Part shown: positions 45,444 through 57,138 of the stretch, piece after piece
Layout of the letters: each line of letters starts with the position of its first letter
Numbering within the stretch: the first letter of the stretch is position 1
Source: Calamus simplicifolius
Taxonomy: Eukaryota > Streptophyta > Magnoliopsida > Arecales > Arecaceae
DNA: 64,000 nucleotides
NCBI GenBank assembly: GCA_900491605.1
Contig: UESW01004567.1
Location: 307,497 to 371,496, forward strand
Direction of reading: 5' to 3'
Position numbers and translations under genes: made by a program
The notes under the pieces: model-generated
Told to the model about the DNA's origin: nothing
The model's input: the letters and a program-made list of their open reading frames with translations, nothing else
Databases searched by the model: none

Positions 45444-47006
45444 TGGGTGTTGTCAATGTTGGCCTGAACATGAGGGGGTCCCATCAAGGCCGGAACAGGT
45501 GGAGTTTCCTTCTTCTGAATGTACTGCCCAAGATACCCCTCTGAATGAGCTCTTCAATGGCCTATTTCAGATTACGGCACTCCTCAGTATCGTGACCATA
45601 ATCTCTATGAAAGGCAGTAGCGGCTTTTATCACGCATGGCGCCTTTCTTCAACGGAGGAGGACGCCGTAGATAAGGCTCATTTTTAATTTCCATGAGGAT
45701 ATGAGCTCGGGGCGCGAGGAGGGGTGTAAGATGGTCTTCCCTGGGGCGAGGCTTGTACGGCGGTCAGTCGGCCGGCGAAGGTTCGGACTTCTTAGGAGGA
45801 GGCCCGCTTAACTCCGGGCGGCCGGCCTTTTACCAGTCCTTCCTTGGCACCCCTCCGAGATGAATCAGCTTCGTCGGCGGATGTATTTCTGCGCGCGACT
45901 TAGGAGATCAGCATAAGAACTGGGAGGTCTCTTGTCTAGAGAATAAGTGAAGCGGGAGGGACGAAGCCCCGCTTCAGAGCCAAGTAACTACAGCGTCATC
46001 AAGGTGATAGACCTCCAGGGCTGCCACCTTGAACCGAGTCACAAAGTCTTTTAAGGACTCTCCTTCCTTTTGCTGCACAGAAAACAAACTGTCCTCCACC
46101 GGGGAATCTTTCGATAGGTGTCAAAATGGGTCAAGAAGGATCTCTCCAATTGCCGGAAGGAATCAATACTGCGGAGGCAGGTGAGAATACCAAGCACGGG
46201 CAGCCTTTCAGAGAGTGGCCGGGAAGGCGATACATAAGAGGGCGTCAGTTGCTCCTGGACCTACATAATAGCCTTGTAGCTTTCCAAATGATCCAAGGGA
46301 TCAGTAGTGCCATCATAGGGGTCTAATTAAGGGAAGTGAAACCTCTTTGAATGGGTTCCTCCATAACCCCGAGTGAGAGAAGGGCGGGCGTCATAATCTG
46401 ACCCCGGCTGATTATTGAGTCTCTGGCTAAGCTCCTCCAGCCTCCGATCTTGTTCGTCGAGGCGCCTTTCCATTGGTCAGTCATATTTCCCCCGGCTGGT
46501 TCAGGGGAATGTGAGAAGGATCGATGGCGCCACGGCGGTGCTCCTTCCCCCGCCGCCGCGCGAGGGCTACCCGAGGAGCGGGTAAGAGAATGCGAGCCAC
46601 CTCGGGAGCTTTGAGAACGAGGTCCGGCCGAGGTGTAAGGGTAAAGAGGCCTCATTGGAGGGGACCTCCCTCGGGTAGACTGCCGGCTAACAGGAGTAGC
46701 CGATCTGAGCGGCGGTGGCGGTTCGGCTGTTACCTTACTCCTCCGGAATGCTGCTCCTGTAGCTGCTGAACCATTCCGACAATAGCTTGAACCTGCTGTG
46801 TAAGGATGGCCAACTGGTCCTGGGGAGTAGCTGGCACTGATAATGGTGGAGAAGGAATAGGGGGGCTGTCCCTTGTGGTTCAGTTGGGTAAAGAGGTTTC
46901 CCAATACAATCGAAGGGCAGAGATGCCCCCCAGACTGATCGGAGGGATTCTCCCTCGGAGATCTCGTATCCATGTCCGAAGGTTTGCCCCCTTCCTGGCG
47001 CGCCAA
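45444..47006 (-). pseudogene. Tat-2 gag
   Basis: A clean N-terminal stretch from 47006 to 46323 begins MARQEGGKPSDMDTRSPREN and is rich in proline, serine and arginine. The capsid core and the cysteine-histidine knuckle downstream (about 46320-45500) are shattered by indels and only recognisable by comparison with Tat-1. It directly adjoins the primer-binding site. Confidence 0.7.
46987..47006 (-). other. Primer-binding site region of Tat-2
   Basis: TTGGCGCGCCAGGAAGGGGG on the element strand, four bases after the LTR end; it parallels the Tat-1 site. Confidence 0.7.
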
Positions 47007-47010
47007 TTTT

Positions 47011-47844
47011 TGTTCCTGATCACCAAGTAGACTTCATAGGCTCCGAGTATTGATGGCCAAGAACACAGCCGTGAGCTCTGGAGCTCGAATTGAAGAAGAA
47101 AGGTCGGGACGTTTCTTTTCCCTTTTCTTTGTCGAAAAGAAGGTATGTTTGAATAGTCCCCTTATTCACCTTATATCTCTCCCTTTCTTTCCGGTGAGCC
47201 ATTTTTCTTCTTTTTCATTTTTTGTCCCTGCGCTTGCCACGTGGTCGTTCTTGATAAGTTACCCTCGAGATTTTTTAGGAGTTTGCTCAAGGAGCTTGCT
47301 TGCTCAAGAAGCTTGGGATCTTCATGATGGATTTTGATCTTTCCGAGAGAATGTCAGAATTCGTGGAAAGTTATCTGGCTCTGAAGTAGGTAATTAGTAC
47401 CTCCTTTATATGAGTCTTTCGATGAACGCGACTTTCTAGAGTTTGTCTTACATGAGCCATTAAAGCGTCATGATGGTCGATGATTTTTGAGCCACATCCA
47501 GACATGACAGCTTGTCGTAATAGGTGTTTCTAATATGAGAGCAGCTAGAGAGCTCTAGATGTAAGACCGGGAGGGGCCACCTAAGGCCCAGGGCGCCAGG
47601 GGCCGCCTAGAGCAGGGGCCGCCTAAGGCCAGGGCCGCCTAGAGTCTCGGGGGCCGCCTAGAGTCTCGGGGGCTGCCTAGGGCCCGGAGGCCGACTAGGG
47701 CTCTGGGCTGCCTAGGGCTCAGGGGCCGCCTAGAGCATTGGGGCCGCCTAGAGTCTCAGGGGCCGCTAGGGCTCAAGGGCCGTCTAAGGCCCAGGGGCCG
47801 CCTAGGGCTATCACTGCTTTCTATGATGACTAATAACCCTATCA
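47011..47844 (-). repeat. 5' LTR of Tat-2 (right end in window)
   Basis: TGTTCCTGATCACC to CCCTATCA, partner of 36128-36854. TATAAAG promoter box on the minus strand at 47404-47410. A G-box CCACGTGG lies near 47236 where the partner LTR reads CCATGTGG. The GGGGCCGCCTAGAG-type array is at about 47572-47812. Confidence 0.93.
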
Positions 47845-50800
47845 AGATCATATTGAAGTATCTTGTACCATGCTGAAACATTTGATTTAGTTTGTTATGA
47901 AATGGTTTGTTAGTTAAATTTTTTCAGTTCACTTTATCGATACCTTATCGATTTAATATGGAATGATTGGTACATTGTTAACTTGAAACGATACATTACA
48001 CAGTGGACCATATCAGAACTTTCTAGATACGAAAAACTTGCAAACTTTAAAATGACCAAAATTGAGCCAATTTGCAGTGATATTTCTAGATATCAGATCT
48101 TTCTCCTCTCTCTCTCTCCTTGCCTAAAGTGAGCTTATTTGATTTACTTATGTAACATGAGTTAAAACAAATTTATCAGCAGACTTTTCATAAATCAAAG
48201 TAAATTCCGATGTTAAATTTACAAGCAAAGCCAGATCATCAAAAAATTGTGACCGGCCAGGTGGAATACCGTGCAATGTTTAAAAATGCAAACCCCTGCG
48301 CTTCGATCACAATAACAAGTTTTTTGTTAAACTTTCAGCATCTCGCCTAAAGTCTTTACAATCTGCTATTACTACAATAATAATGAAGTCTGAATTCCAA
48401 ACTAATTGGAACCATCTGAAAATAGAGCCAAAAACAATTCATTAAACAAGTAAATTATCTGAAAATAGAGTTAACACGTGCAGAGCATTTATCGGTACAT
48501 TTTCAAATAGCAAACTACTGAATTATGGCAAAATGCTCCTTGTCCCTTGCTCCTCTCTGCTGTCAGTATTGCTTCTTGTCACTTGGTGGTTGTTGCCACT
48601 GCATGGTGCAAGAGTGTCGGCCAGTTGCTATTTGAACTTCGTACAGATGCTTCCTTGTGTTGTCGGACGTGATTGGTTCATGCCAGTGGTATTGATCATT
48701 TATGAGCTTCAGTCTATAGTTTTTTCATCGTCGCAACCCGACCAATATTATGTGGCGTAGATTTCAATGTCAAGTTTTGTACCAGGATTTTTCTTCTGGG
48801 ATTAATATGCCCGGCTAATGTTTTGGAACTCTTGCCATAACTCTATCTCAGTGTCATTTCTAAGACATCTCATCACCACAATTAATGACGCTTCAGTTAT
48901 TCTAAGAACTTACCACTCCTGATTATCTAAAGCATCTTGTTTCATGTCACTTCTGCGAAGCTCTTCTTTGCAGGGGAATGATGATTTGAAGAAACATCAG
49001 AGACCGTTTGTCACAATGTTTTCAGCTGTTTTTCTTGAGGCAATGTTTCTAGAATAATTTATATAAGACCTTAGCAAATCATGCTTGATTCCATGTGGTA
49101 GATTAGTCATATCCTTTTCAGATGTTTACAGACTAATTTGTTCTTGCTGGTGTTCTCCATGTACACCTTTTATGGTGATTGAAGTGATAGGAGCCAGTTA
49201 TCAGCAAGAAAAATACTTATTCCATGCATTCCTTCGATTGCAATGTTCTCCTACCGCCTATTAATTACCATTGGCTGAGCTTATTTGGTGTAGTTCTTGG
49301 TGGAATTTTGAATGTCCTTTATACAATCTTATGTAGTTAATTTTACTTCAACTATACCACAGTGACTTGTTTAGCTTTTCATTTTTTAGTTCGGATGCAT
49401 ACATAAGCATTGCACAATGCCATCAGTATTTAGAGGAAGATTCTGGCATCTAGTGTAAGTCAGGGAATCTCTCTCACAGTCATCATCCAAAAGAAGCAGT
49501 CTCTTCTGAGATCCAGATCTCTAATGTTTTTTCTGGTATTACTGTGACATCGGTCTTCATATGGGCTACACTAGTGAGTGCAATACTATTCTACGCATAT
49601 CTTGAAAACTAATGTTTTTCCTTATGCCTTCTTGAAAAATATATAATGGCAGCTGTTTTCTTTTCCTTTCTACATTTGAATGGATGAATAAAAAGACAAG
49701 TAACATGCTTCATTCCTCTCTCCTTGACAAGGGGTGCAGCTTCTTATTGTCTCCTCATCTAGGACAACCCCATTGAATTATAATTCCAGTGAAAGAAACA
49801 TCTAGAGGTCTGTCCCAATCATCGATGTTGGACCCTACGGCAAGATCATTACATCAGTAGGTTCTAAACTATATTGGAAGTCCCGATGGTATTAAAAGCT
49901 AGTGGACTGTGACCAGCTATGTTCTTGCATAAGTTTAGAATTTGCACCAACCATGACAACAGGATACACTGCGCCAGACAAACTGCTGCTGCTCCAGCAG
50001 TGCACCTGGGCCCGGAAAGAAGTTGGGGTGTTTTAACGCTTAGCTTTCAGGACTTTATGTTAGGTTGAATTTTAGTAACATGCTATATGTTAGGTTTATT
50101 TTATAAACCCAACAAGAATATTACTCTTAATATGTGCAGAATAGGGATATAACCTCTAATTCTTATTGAAACTTGATTTCTAATCCTGATAGAACACAAA
50201 TTCTAATGCTAGTAGGACACTGCTGAACCTTTATCTCTGTGTAACCCAGGAAGAGAGTAAAAGAGAAAGAATTCGAAAGAAGTATTCTTATGTGATAGAG
50301 AGTTTATAAGTAGAAAATTTTTGTAATTTTCAATGTTTTTCTGATAGTGAAACTTGCATCGTTACTGTTGGTGTAGACATAAATCAGTTGATGAAATTAT
50401 ATTAAATCTTGTGCTTTCTTTTATTTGTTTTTCTTCTTTCTTTCTTGTTGATCACTTCTTATTTATAACAACACTATCAAACGGTATCAACTTCTTGAAA
50501 ATCCTCACGTTTATAATTTAGCATCATTGGGCAAGCACAAAATGGGTACGTCCAAATTTGCCATGATAATATGGGCAAGCAACTGGTGTAGCTCAACATC
50601 AACAGGCTCCAATTGACTCGCAAATTACATGGCTAAGACACCACTTGTGTCATGCTTTGTTTCTGCAAACCATGGCCAAACCACCCCTGGAAATTGTGAT
50701 TCATAACATCACATGGTGTGTTCCTTTCTACTGCACTTTATTTAACACCTACAACTCAACTCAACTCATCAAAGCTTTTTTCCAACTACATGGGATTGGC

Positions 50801-52534
50801 TACATAAATATGCTTTCTTCACTCTGCTCCTATTTAGAACTAAGTCAACGCTCAAAATGCGTAACGGAGATATTCGTATAGTTTGATTTAGTAGATTCAT
50901 GTTTTAGGAGATCTAATAAAGTTTCACGTTGGTTATCAGTTATCTAATGTAATCCTCCTTCTTTACTCCAGCTTGGGATCGATCTTGATGGAGTTATTCA
51001 ACACCTAATCTAACAATTAGAAATGACAATGTTCGTGCACCTCAGAAATTGACACTTATGACATTTGACCAAACTCAACTTACATCCAAGCTGGATTAGA
51101 CACAACCAAAGTTTGTGGAAACCAAGAAGTCCAAGACAACCTGTACAAGATTTGCGAAAGAAAACTCCATGATTGTGGAAGTCAATAAGCCCACTAACTG
51201 GATGGGCCACTAGCAAGAGGTGTTTCCTAATCGTTGACATGTCCAAATTATGAAGATTCCACCAGCTCATTGGATGGATGGGTCTCGCCGACAGTTGCTG
51301 TCTTGAATTCTGGCAGAGTTGCAAGGCCAGGGGATCAGATTCTAATAAGGTCTAATCCTTGTAAAAGTGTTCACATTGGCTCCAGTTTGTACCACATTTT
51401 TCTGACGCTTTTTAAATTTTATTTCTTCCATGCATCTCCAATTCTCTTTCAGCAGTTTAAGTGGAGCATCGCTTCCAAGAATCTTTGCTTTCTTTCATGT
51501 TCTCAAAAGAAAAATAGTCCCCATTGGAGGTGTGCAGTGGTGCACAAAGAAACGGTGAGACCGCAATATTGATTTGAGCTATGTTTTCGATTTGATATGA
51601 ATTAGCTTTCTTCTTTCTTCTTTTTTTTTTTTTCCCCTCACGGTTTGGTCTCATTTAAATATGTTTGAAGGTGAAAACATTGAAACGATTTGAGTTTAGA
51701 TTGTTGAAAAAAAATATAAATCAAACTGTGCTATATGTATATATTGCTGATGAGGCAAATTCAGTAAGTCAAATTGAAATCAGATTGATTTTTCAATTTG
51801 ATTCAATTTAATAGTGGAATAGTTGGTTGGTTTTGATTTTTTTTGAAAATAATTTAGCAAGGCGGTCGGTTTGTTTTTTATTTTAATTTGATCTTAAAAA
51901 TTAGCTTAACTTAATTTAAAAATATTTCTAAACTGATTTGATCTGCCCTCGTCCGTATGGCGAAAATTCAATTTAAATGACCGATGGGTGTAGCCGTACC
52001 GAGCAACGGTTTTAGATGGCTAAAAATTAAGGGTGAAAAAAAAAAAAAAACTAACCGGCGCCATTTGATAAATATTAACATGTTTTGAAGAAGATAAGAT
52101 GACAAATAATAGCAGAGTATTTAATTACCAACTTAATTGGCGGATGTATTTCATGAACAAACGATTAAAATAGGAACTATAAAGTAATTCTTCAGTAGCC
52201 GCGCGTGTTTTCTAAGATCAAATCACAGAACCATTCCAATCACCAATGAAAGAATCACAAGCAATTCATATAATCAGTCTGCTTATATGGCAAAAAAAAA
52301 CCGCAGCAATATTCCCAGGAAACAATTAAAAAAAAAAAAAAAAAAAAAGAAAAGAAAAACTTTTGGTGGGGGAAAAAAGAAAGGCAGCCGAAGAGTACTG
52401 GGCATCCGTCTATTTAGGACACGTAACAACCTTATTAATTATTGGGATAAGATTACAGACCCAGAGCCCATGTGATGGTCTCAGAGAACGACAAGAGATC
52501 CAGACCATCCACCACGCCCTACCGCAAGCGCCCG
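47845..52534. other. AT-rich intergenic DNA between Tat-2 and the phospholipase gene
   Basis: Starts with the right AGATC duplication (47845-47849). No convincing gene in 4.7 kb. The ORF at 48533-48760 (75 codons, hydrophobic start) has no recognisable domain. A long A-run lies at about 52327-52348, probably in or beyond the 3' UTR of the phospholipase gene. A possible solo LTR is listed separately. Confidence 0.6.
50058..50480 (+). repeat. Possible degraded copia LTR
   Basis: Begins TGTTAGGTTGAATTTTAG, has a TTTATAAGTAG box near 50300, a T-rich end and closes near ACAACACTATCA. Next comes ACGGTATCAAC, which weakly resembles a methionine-tRNA primer site. No partner LTR or pol was found nearby. 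Could be chance similarity. Confidence 0.3.
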
Positions 52535-53404
52535 CTAAGGCTTGTGGAGGATCCTCCCGGCTAACAAGGCAGCCTCTATCACCAAAGTGATCACATCCGC
52601 CACCTCCTCCACCAAGCACTGGTTCCCCTTGAAGGTTCCCTCGCCGGAATCTCTCGCCTCAGCGATGCAGTTGAGGAGGTTCTCGTTGCACTCCACATCC
52701 AGGTAATCTGCACCCCACCGGCCAGTACCATTTCCACAGCCACCAACCACCCATTAAATTAAACCACACCAAACACACATGACCATGAGTCATGAATGAA
52801 AGAAATAAACTAAATGATGAATAAAAGTTGGGGGAGTGCGAGCACAAACTGTTCTTGGCTTGGACGCAGTTGTCGTGGGTCATGCAGCAGGCGTCGAGCG
52901 CGTCGCATGGCTTCTCCCCCGGGCAGCCGCTGTACAAAATCCCGCAGTATTTCCCATACCTCAGTAGTGGAGCCACTTTAATTTAATTCCAATTTCATCC
53001 GCAAAAAAAGAAAAGGGGGAAACCGGTGTTAGTAATTCACCAAGAATAATTCTTTCGCCAGAATTATACACACTGCAGATGGAAGAGGAGAGCGCTCACC
53101 ATTGCAGTGCTCCGACTCACACGTTCTGCTGCACTCCTGCTGCTCGCTCTGTGGAACAAATCAAGCAGACAAAATGACTACCATAAGACAATGAAAAGAA
53201 AGAATAAGAAAAGGAGATCGAAGAAGAGGATGCTTTATATATTTTTATATATATATAGTGCCAGACCCCAGCGACGTCGGAGCCATCGGAATGGATGCCG
53301 ACGTTGAGAGCATGGACAGGGATGGTTGAGATTAGAAGAGCGAGAAGGGGATGGAAGACAAGGATGGCTAGCTTCAACGGGTGATGCCTTTTTCCTCCGT
53401 CCAT
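52535..53404 (-). CDS. Secretory phospholipase A2, four exons
   Basis: Exons on the minus strand: 53404-53267, 53148-53100, 52975-52850, 52707-52535. All introns are GT-AG, and phases join cleanly to give 161 residues. An N-terminal hydrophobic segment (LAILVFHPLLALLISTIPVHA) is a signal peptide. The mature part has 12 cysteines as in plant PLA2s, the calcium loop YCGILYSGCPGEKPCD, and the catalytic DACCMTHDNC with the His-Asp pair. It ends ILHKP, near the usual plant PLA2 C-terminus. It would cleave the sn-2 acyl chain of phospholipids, in the secretory path or cell wall. The start is the ATG directly before the signal peptide; an upstream in-frame ATG would add an unlikely proline-rich leader. 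This is the one clearly intact host gene here. Confidence 0.95.
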
Positions 53405-54464
53405 TTCCTCTCTCTCCCCACTGCTCTCAAACGTACTCAAAGGAAAGAAGACAGAAATTAACCAAACGCGCTCTGAAAGCTTAGAGCTTGGTTTTCGCCG
53501 AAGGCCTGATTTGTAGGGAAGAGGGTACGCGCGGGGAGGGCCAGGGGGAGGGTGGAACCGAAGGGCTGCGAGGGGCCCGCTGCCCTGTCCGGCTCGTGAC
53601 AACGCCATGTCGTCTAGCTCACGGGTTGCCATCATCGCACGACGCCTTTCCTTGTCAAAACCGACGGTGGGATGGTCGCTATTGAATGATGGGGCGTTGG
53701 ATATCCCTCTAGGTGGTGCTATGCATGTGTGGAATTCTTCAAAAGGGATCCACCTAACAGCATAGCATAAATATCTTCGGGCTGTGACATTGGCCGAGAT
53801 CGCACCAACTTTAGTTACTAAATTATTTTCGAAGATATGTTAAGCTGCAGCGGTTTGAGTTCACAAATCATGAAAATGGACGTCATAACAAAGGAGATAA
53901 GATAATGAAACTAATCTCGCCGACTTTGTTGCTCTTCTAGTAGATATGGTTTCATGGTGTTCAGGTTGGGGATGTCACTGTAGTAATTGCTGGTGTTGAG
54001 ACGTGGCTAGGCTGCGACAGGTAACACTTCGTACGAGATATATAGCCTTGGATTGGATTGGGGACGCGAAATCCTCGCACCGAGGAACAAAAGTGGCCTG
54101 GTTCTTGGGGGCCGAGCGGTACTGCTGGGGTCACCGAAAAAGCTGTTGATTTTAAAGTAATTTTAGTTATGGTTTCATTAAAAGAACTTGAATTACAAAT
54201 CATAAATAGCTTCAGCTTTGATAGTAATTATCATAGGCCATTTGCATTTAGAATTTTAGTTTCATACATCAGAGATGTACAAGAAACAAGATGGAGCCAG
54301 CAATTGGTTCTTTTCCATCATTAAAGCCGTGATGAATAAGGCTGTATAGTTAGAGTTGGTTGCCGCATCCTTTTCCTTTGGACCATGGAAGAGAGGTTGC
54401 CTAACCAAATGAAAATAGTTTGAAAGAAATAATCAGTGTTCTTGACTTGCAATGATAATAACCT
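53405..54464. other. Intergenic DNA upstream of the phospholipase gene
   Basis: Should hold the 5' UTR and promoter of the minus-strand gene. No clear TATA box or ORF with a domain is visible. Confidence 0.5.
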
Positions 54465-54958
54465 TGTTGTTGTGGAATAAACTAACATAAAACTCATGGA
54501 ATACAAATAAAAATTAATCTAAATGCAAAAAAATAAAAAAGAAAAGAGTAACCAAATCAAGCCATAAAGATTTAAGTGGTTTGACAATTTGCCTATGTCA
54601 CGGAAGGTTTCTGGTTCTTCTTCTTTATTGAAAGAAAGGTCTTTTGGCTACAAAAATCTATTAGACTTTTTATTTTTGTGCGTCACACTTGCCCGCCCAC
54701 CATCCTTGGCTCAGGCTGCCGAATTTATGCGCGCCCATGCATTTGGCAGGCTTCCACTTGTAGCTTCTGGCATGAGTTGCCATATTTGTTGCGCATCCGA
54801 ATCCGCTTAGATTCGCAGGCTCCCACTTGCCGCTCCTGGCATGGGTTGCCAAATTTACTGTACGCCTAGATCCGTCCGCTTATGACAGTTGCCAAACCTG
54901 CATGCCACTTCTAATTTTTGCTTCTTGTTCTATAAGGATTATGAGACATTGTTTAACA
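54465..54958 (-). repeat. 3' LTR of copia-3
   Basis: Read on the minus strand it starts TGTTAAACAATGTC right after a polypurine tract, and ends near CCACAACAACA. About 490 bp, like copia-1. The right boundary (54958) is firm; the left boundary could be 54465, 54468 or 54471. Confidence 0.65.
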
Positions 54959-54971
54959 ATCTTCACCTTGG
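54959..54971 (-). other. Polypurine tract of copia-3
   Basis: CCAAGGTGAAGAT on the minus strand, directly before the LTR, nearly identical to that of copia-1. Confidence 0.75.
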
Positions 54972-55043
54972 CGAATAATTACTCCTTTAGAAGACCCACT
55001 CAACCTTGAAGACCCATACCTCCACCTGGAGCCCTCAACATCT

Positions 55044-55684
55044 TCACAATATCAGTTTGTGACTTGGAGCAAGTCCAAACAATGTTTGAACTTCTCCAAA
55101 GGAAGCATCTTTGTCAACATATCTGCTGCAATCCCTTATATGTACCTTCAATAACAGGATCTCATCTGAAGTAAGCAACTCTCTGATCTTATGGTACCTT
55201 ACATCAATGTGCTTTATTCTAGCATGATACACTTGATTCTTAGACAATTCAATGGCATTTTGACTGTCGCAGTATATACCCAGAGCTTGCTGCTCAAAAT
55301 CAATCTCTGAGACAAGCCCTTTTAACCATAACGCTTCCGTGACTGCATTTGTTATAGCCATGTATTCTGCCTCTGTGGTGGATAAAGCAATCACACTCTG
55401 CAAGGCTGACATCCAACTAATTGGACCACTTGCAAGCGTGAAAACATAGCCTATAGTAGATTTCCTGTCATCCACATCTCCTAATCTGAGTCCACATATC
55501 CAATAATAGAAATTGAATCATCCACTGTACCAAAAAAATACCATAATCAGACGTACCTCTTAAGTATCGAAGAATCCATTTTACAACCTGCCAATGCTCT
55601 TTGCCTGGGTTAGCCATAAACCTACTAACCATACTGACTACTTGGGCCAAGTTTGGTCTTGTATAAACCATTACATACATCAAT
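55044..55684 (-). pseudogene. Copia-3 reverse transcriptase C-terminus and RNase H, truncated
   Basis: From high to low coordinates: YTRPNLAQVVSMVSRFMANP and WILRYLRGTSDYG, a frame break, then RKSTIGYVFTLASGPISW, ALSTTEAEYMAITNAVTEAL, CDSQNAIELSKNQVYHARIK and DVRYHKIRELL. This is the C-terminal end of a Ty1/copia polyprotein. It stops abruptly at 55684, where copia-2 starts, so the rest was separated by that insertion. Confidence 0.9.
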
Positions 55685-57078
55685 TGTTGACCCAATTATT
55701 GATTTTGATGATTAACAAAACTATTATATTTGAAGTTACTAATGATTTTGGTTAAGTTTTTCAGTTTATGATTTGATTTATTAATCAAAATCACAAGACA
55801 AATCAAGTTCTAGTTCGAATCTAATGTCAAGGTAAGATTGCAGACATTAGAGTCGACACATGAAATCGCGGAGTCGACTCCGAAAATCGGCACAGACTTT
55901 AGAGTCAACACCTGGACTATTAGAGCCGACTCCAACAGAAAGACAGAACTATGGTTTTTCTGGTCACGACTTAGAGTCGACACCTGGACTGTTAGAGTCG
56001 ACTCAGAGGATTTTTGTGTCGACCCCAGAAAAGTCAGAGACGACTCCAGATCGAGCGGATTGGGGATTTTCGATTTAGAGCCGACTCCAGAAAAGTTAGA
56101 GTCGACTCCAGATTGTCAGAAACGACTCCAAAACTGTCAGAACGTATCTAAACTTTATTTTTATCCTTTTTAATCCCAACGGCTATTACCCTATTTGGTT
56201 ATAATCCTTCTTACACTTATTTCTAACGGATAGTTTTCAGCTATTTATGGATTAAGAAGGGTCTATAAGAAGGGGTTTTTGTTGTATCCGAAAAAAAAAG
56301 AGAGAAGGAAGACAAGAAGAGAGGAAAAATAGAGAAATAAGAAAAACAAGAGTGAAATTCATCAGAAAATCAAAAGAGAAAAGAGGGAAGATTCGAAAGG
56401 AAAGATTATACTGATTTTTCAACAGAAAAGAGAGAGATTCCTAGCTTTCTTAGTTCCATTTGGAAGAAATCTCAAAAGAAGAAGCAAGCCCTAGTTTTCT
56501 GATCTTCTGAGCTTCAAGAGCATACTAAAGGAAGATCCACTCAAGAGAAGAGAAGAAGCAAGCCACCAAGATCTGCAAATCAGGCTTTGATTCCTATCTC
56601 TTTATCTTTGTTCTATCATTGTATATTTGCTCATTGGAGGAGCTCTTGATTTGTAAAATGTTATTGTTTGCTGGGTCAATCAGGGGATTGATTCAGTTGA
56701 GGTTGTTAGCCTTGTGCAAGCAGTTGCTTGTGTTGTAAGGTTGTGTGCTGGTGAGCCTTGAAAACCAGCTGGTTCGTTGCGCATCCGAAAAATAACAAGT
56801 TTGAGTTGTGAGCTTGTAAAATAACTCTGCTGTAATCAGATTGATTATAGTGTGGACCCAAGAGGTACTTGGGAGTGGATGTAGGTGTAGGTACACCGAA
56901 CCACTATAAAATTCTTGTGTTTGCAGTGATTGTTTCCTTGTCTCTAACTCTCTATCTGTGCATACTCTGTTTTAATTCGTACATAAGCTTTCACTTCCGC
57001 TGGGGGATTATTTTTAAAAGAGTTTAATTTTTGAAAAACCCAATTCACCCCCCTCTTGGGTTGCTATCTGGACCAACA
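55685..57078 (+). repeat. 5' LTR of copia-2
   Basis: Starts TGTTGACCCAATTATTG and ends GGACCAACA. A TATAAGA box lies at 56264-56270. Between about 55850 and 56125 there are about ten copies of a GAGTCGACTCC or GAGTCGACACC motif in both orientations. The partner LTR is not in the window, so the left end is inferred from the break in copia-3 and the TG start. Confidence 0.82.
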
Positions 57079-57080
57079 AT

Positions 57081-57092
57081 TGGTATCAGAGC
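57081..57092 (+). other. Primer-binding site of copia-2
   Basis: TGGTATCAGAGC, an exact match to the usual initiator-methionine-tRNA site, two bases after the LTR end. Confidence 0.93.
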
Positions 57093-57138
57093 TAGTGCTC
57101 ATTTGATTTGATCTAACGATCAAGAGTCAAAGATCATT

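Larger units (their letters stand above)
36128..47844 (-). mobile_element. Tat-2: 11.7-kb Ty3/gypsy Tat-lineage retrotransposon
   Basis: LTRs at 36128-36854 (727 bp) and 47011-47844 (834 bp) with perfect AGATC duplications. On the minus strand: gag (47006 down), protease, reverse transcriptase, two RNase H domains, integrase (to about 41608). A 140-bp tandem array (39979-41541) and an antisense ORF region on the plus strand (37175-39567) lie between integrase and 3' LTR. Same lineage and orientation as Tat-1 but with a different array. Frames are broken throughout, though the RNase H and integrase stretches are long and clean. Confidence 0.94.

Noticed and set aside
47900..48010. Possible small inverted-repeat transposon split by Tat-2, from GTACCAAT and ATGATTGGTAC-like sequence on both sides (also 35970-36060)
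   Set aside because: The similarity is short and AT-rich and I could not define matching ends or a duplication.
48533..48760. 75-codon ORF with hydrophobic N-terminus, possible small secreted protein
   Set aside because: No recognisable family, no TATA box or poly(A) context, and the rest of the region looks non-coding. Not excluded, but unsupported.
53117..53635. 172-codon minus-strand ORF over the phospholipase first exon
   Set aside because: It reads through intron 1 and an upstream leader; the true protein starts at 53404 and splices at 53267.
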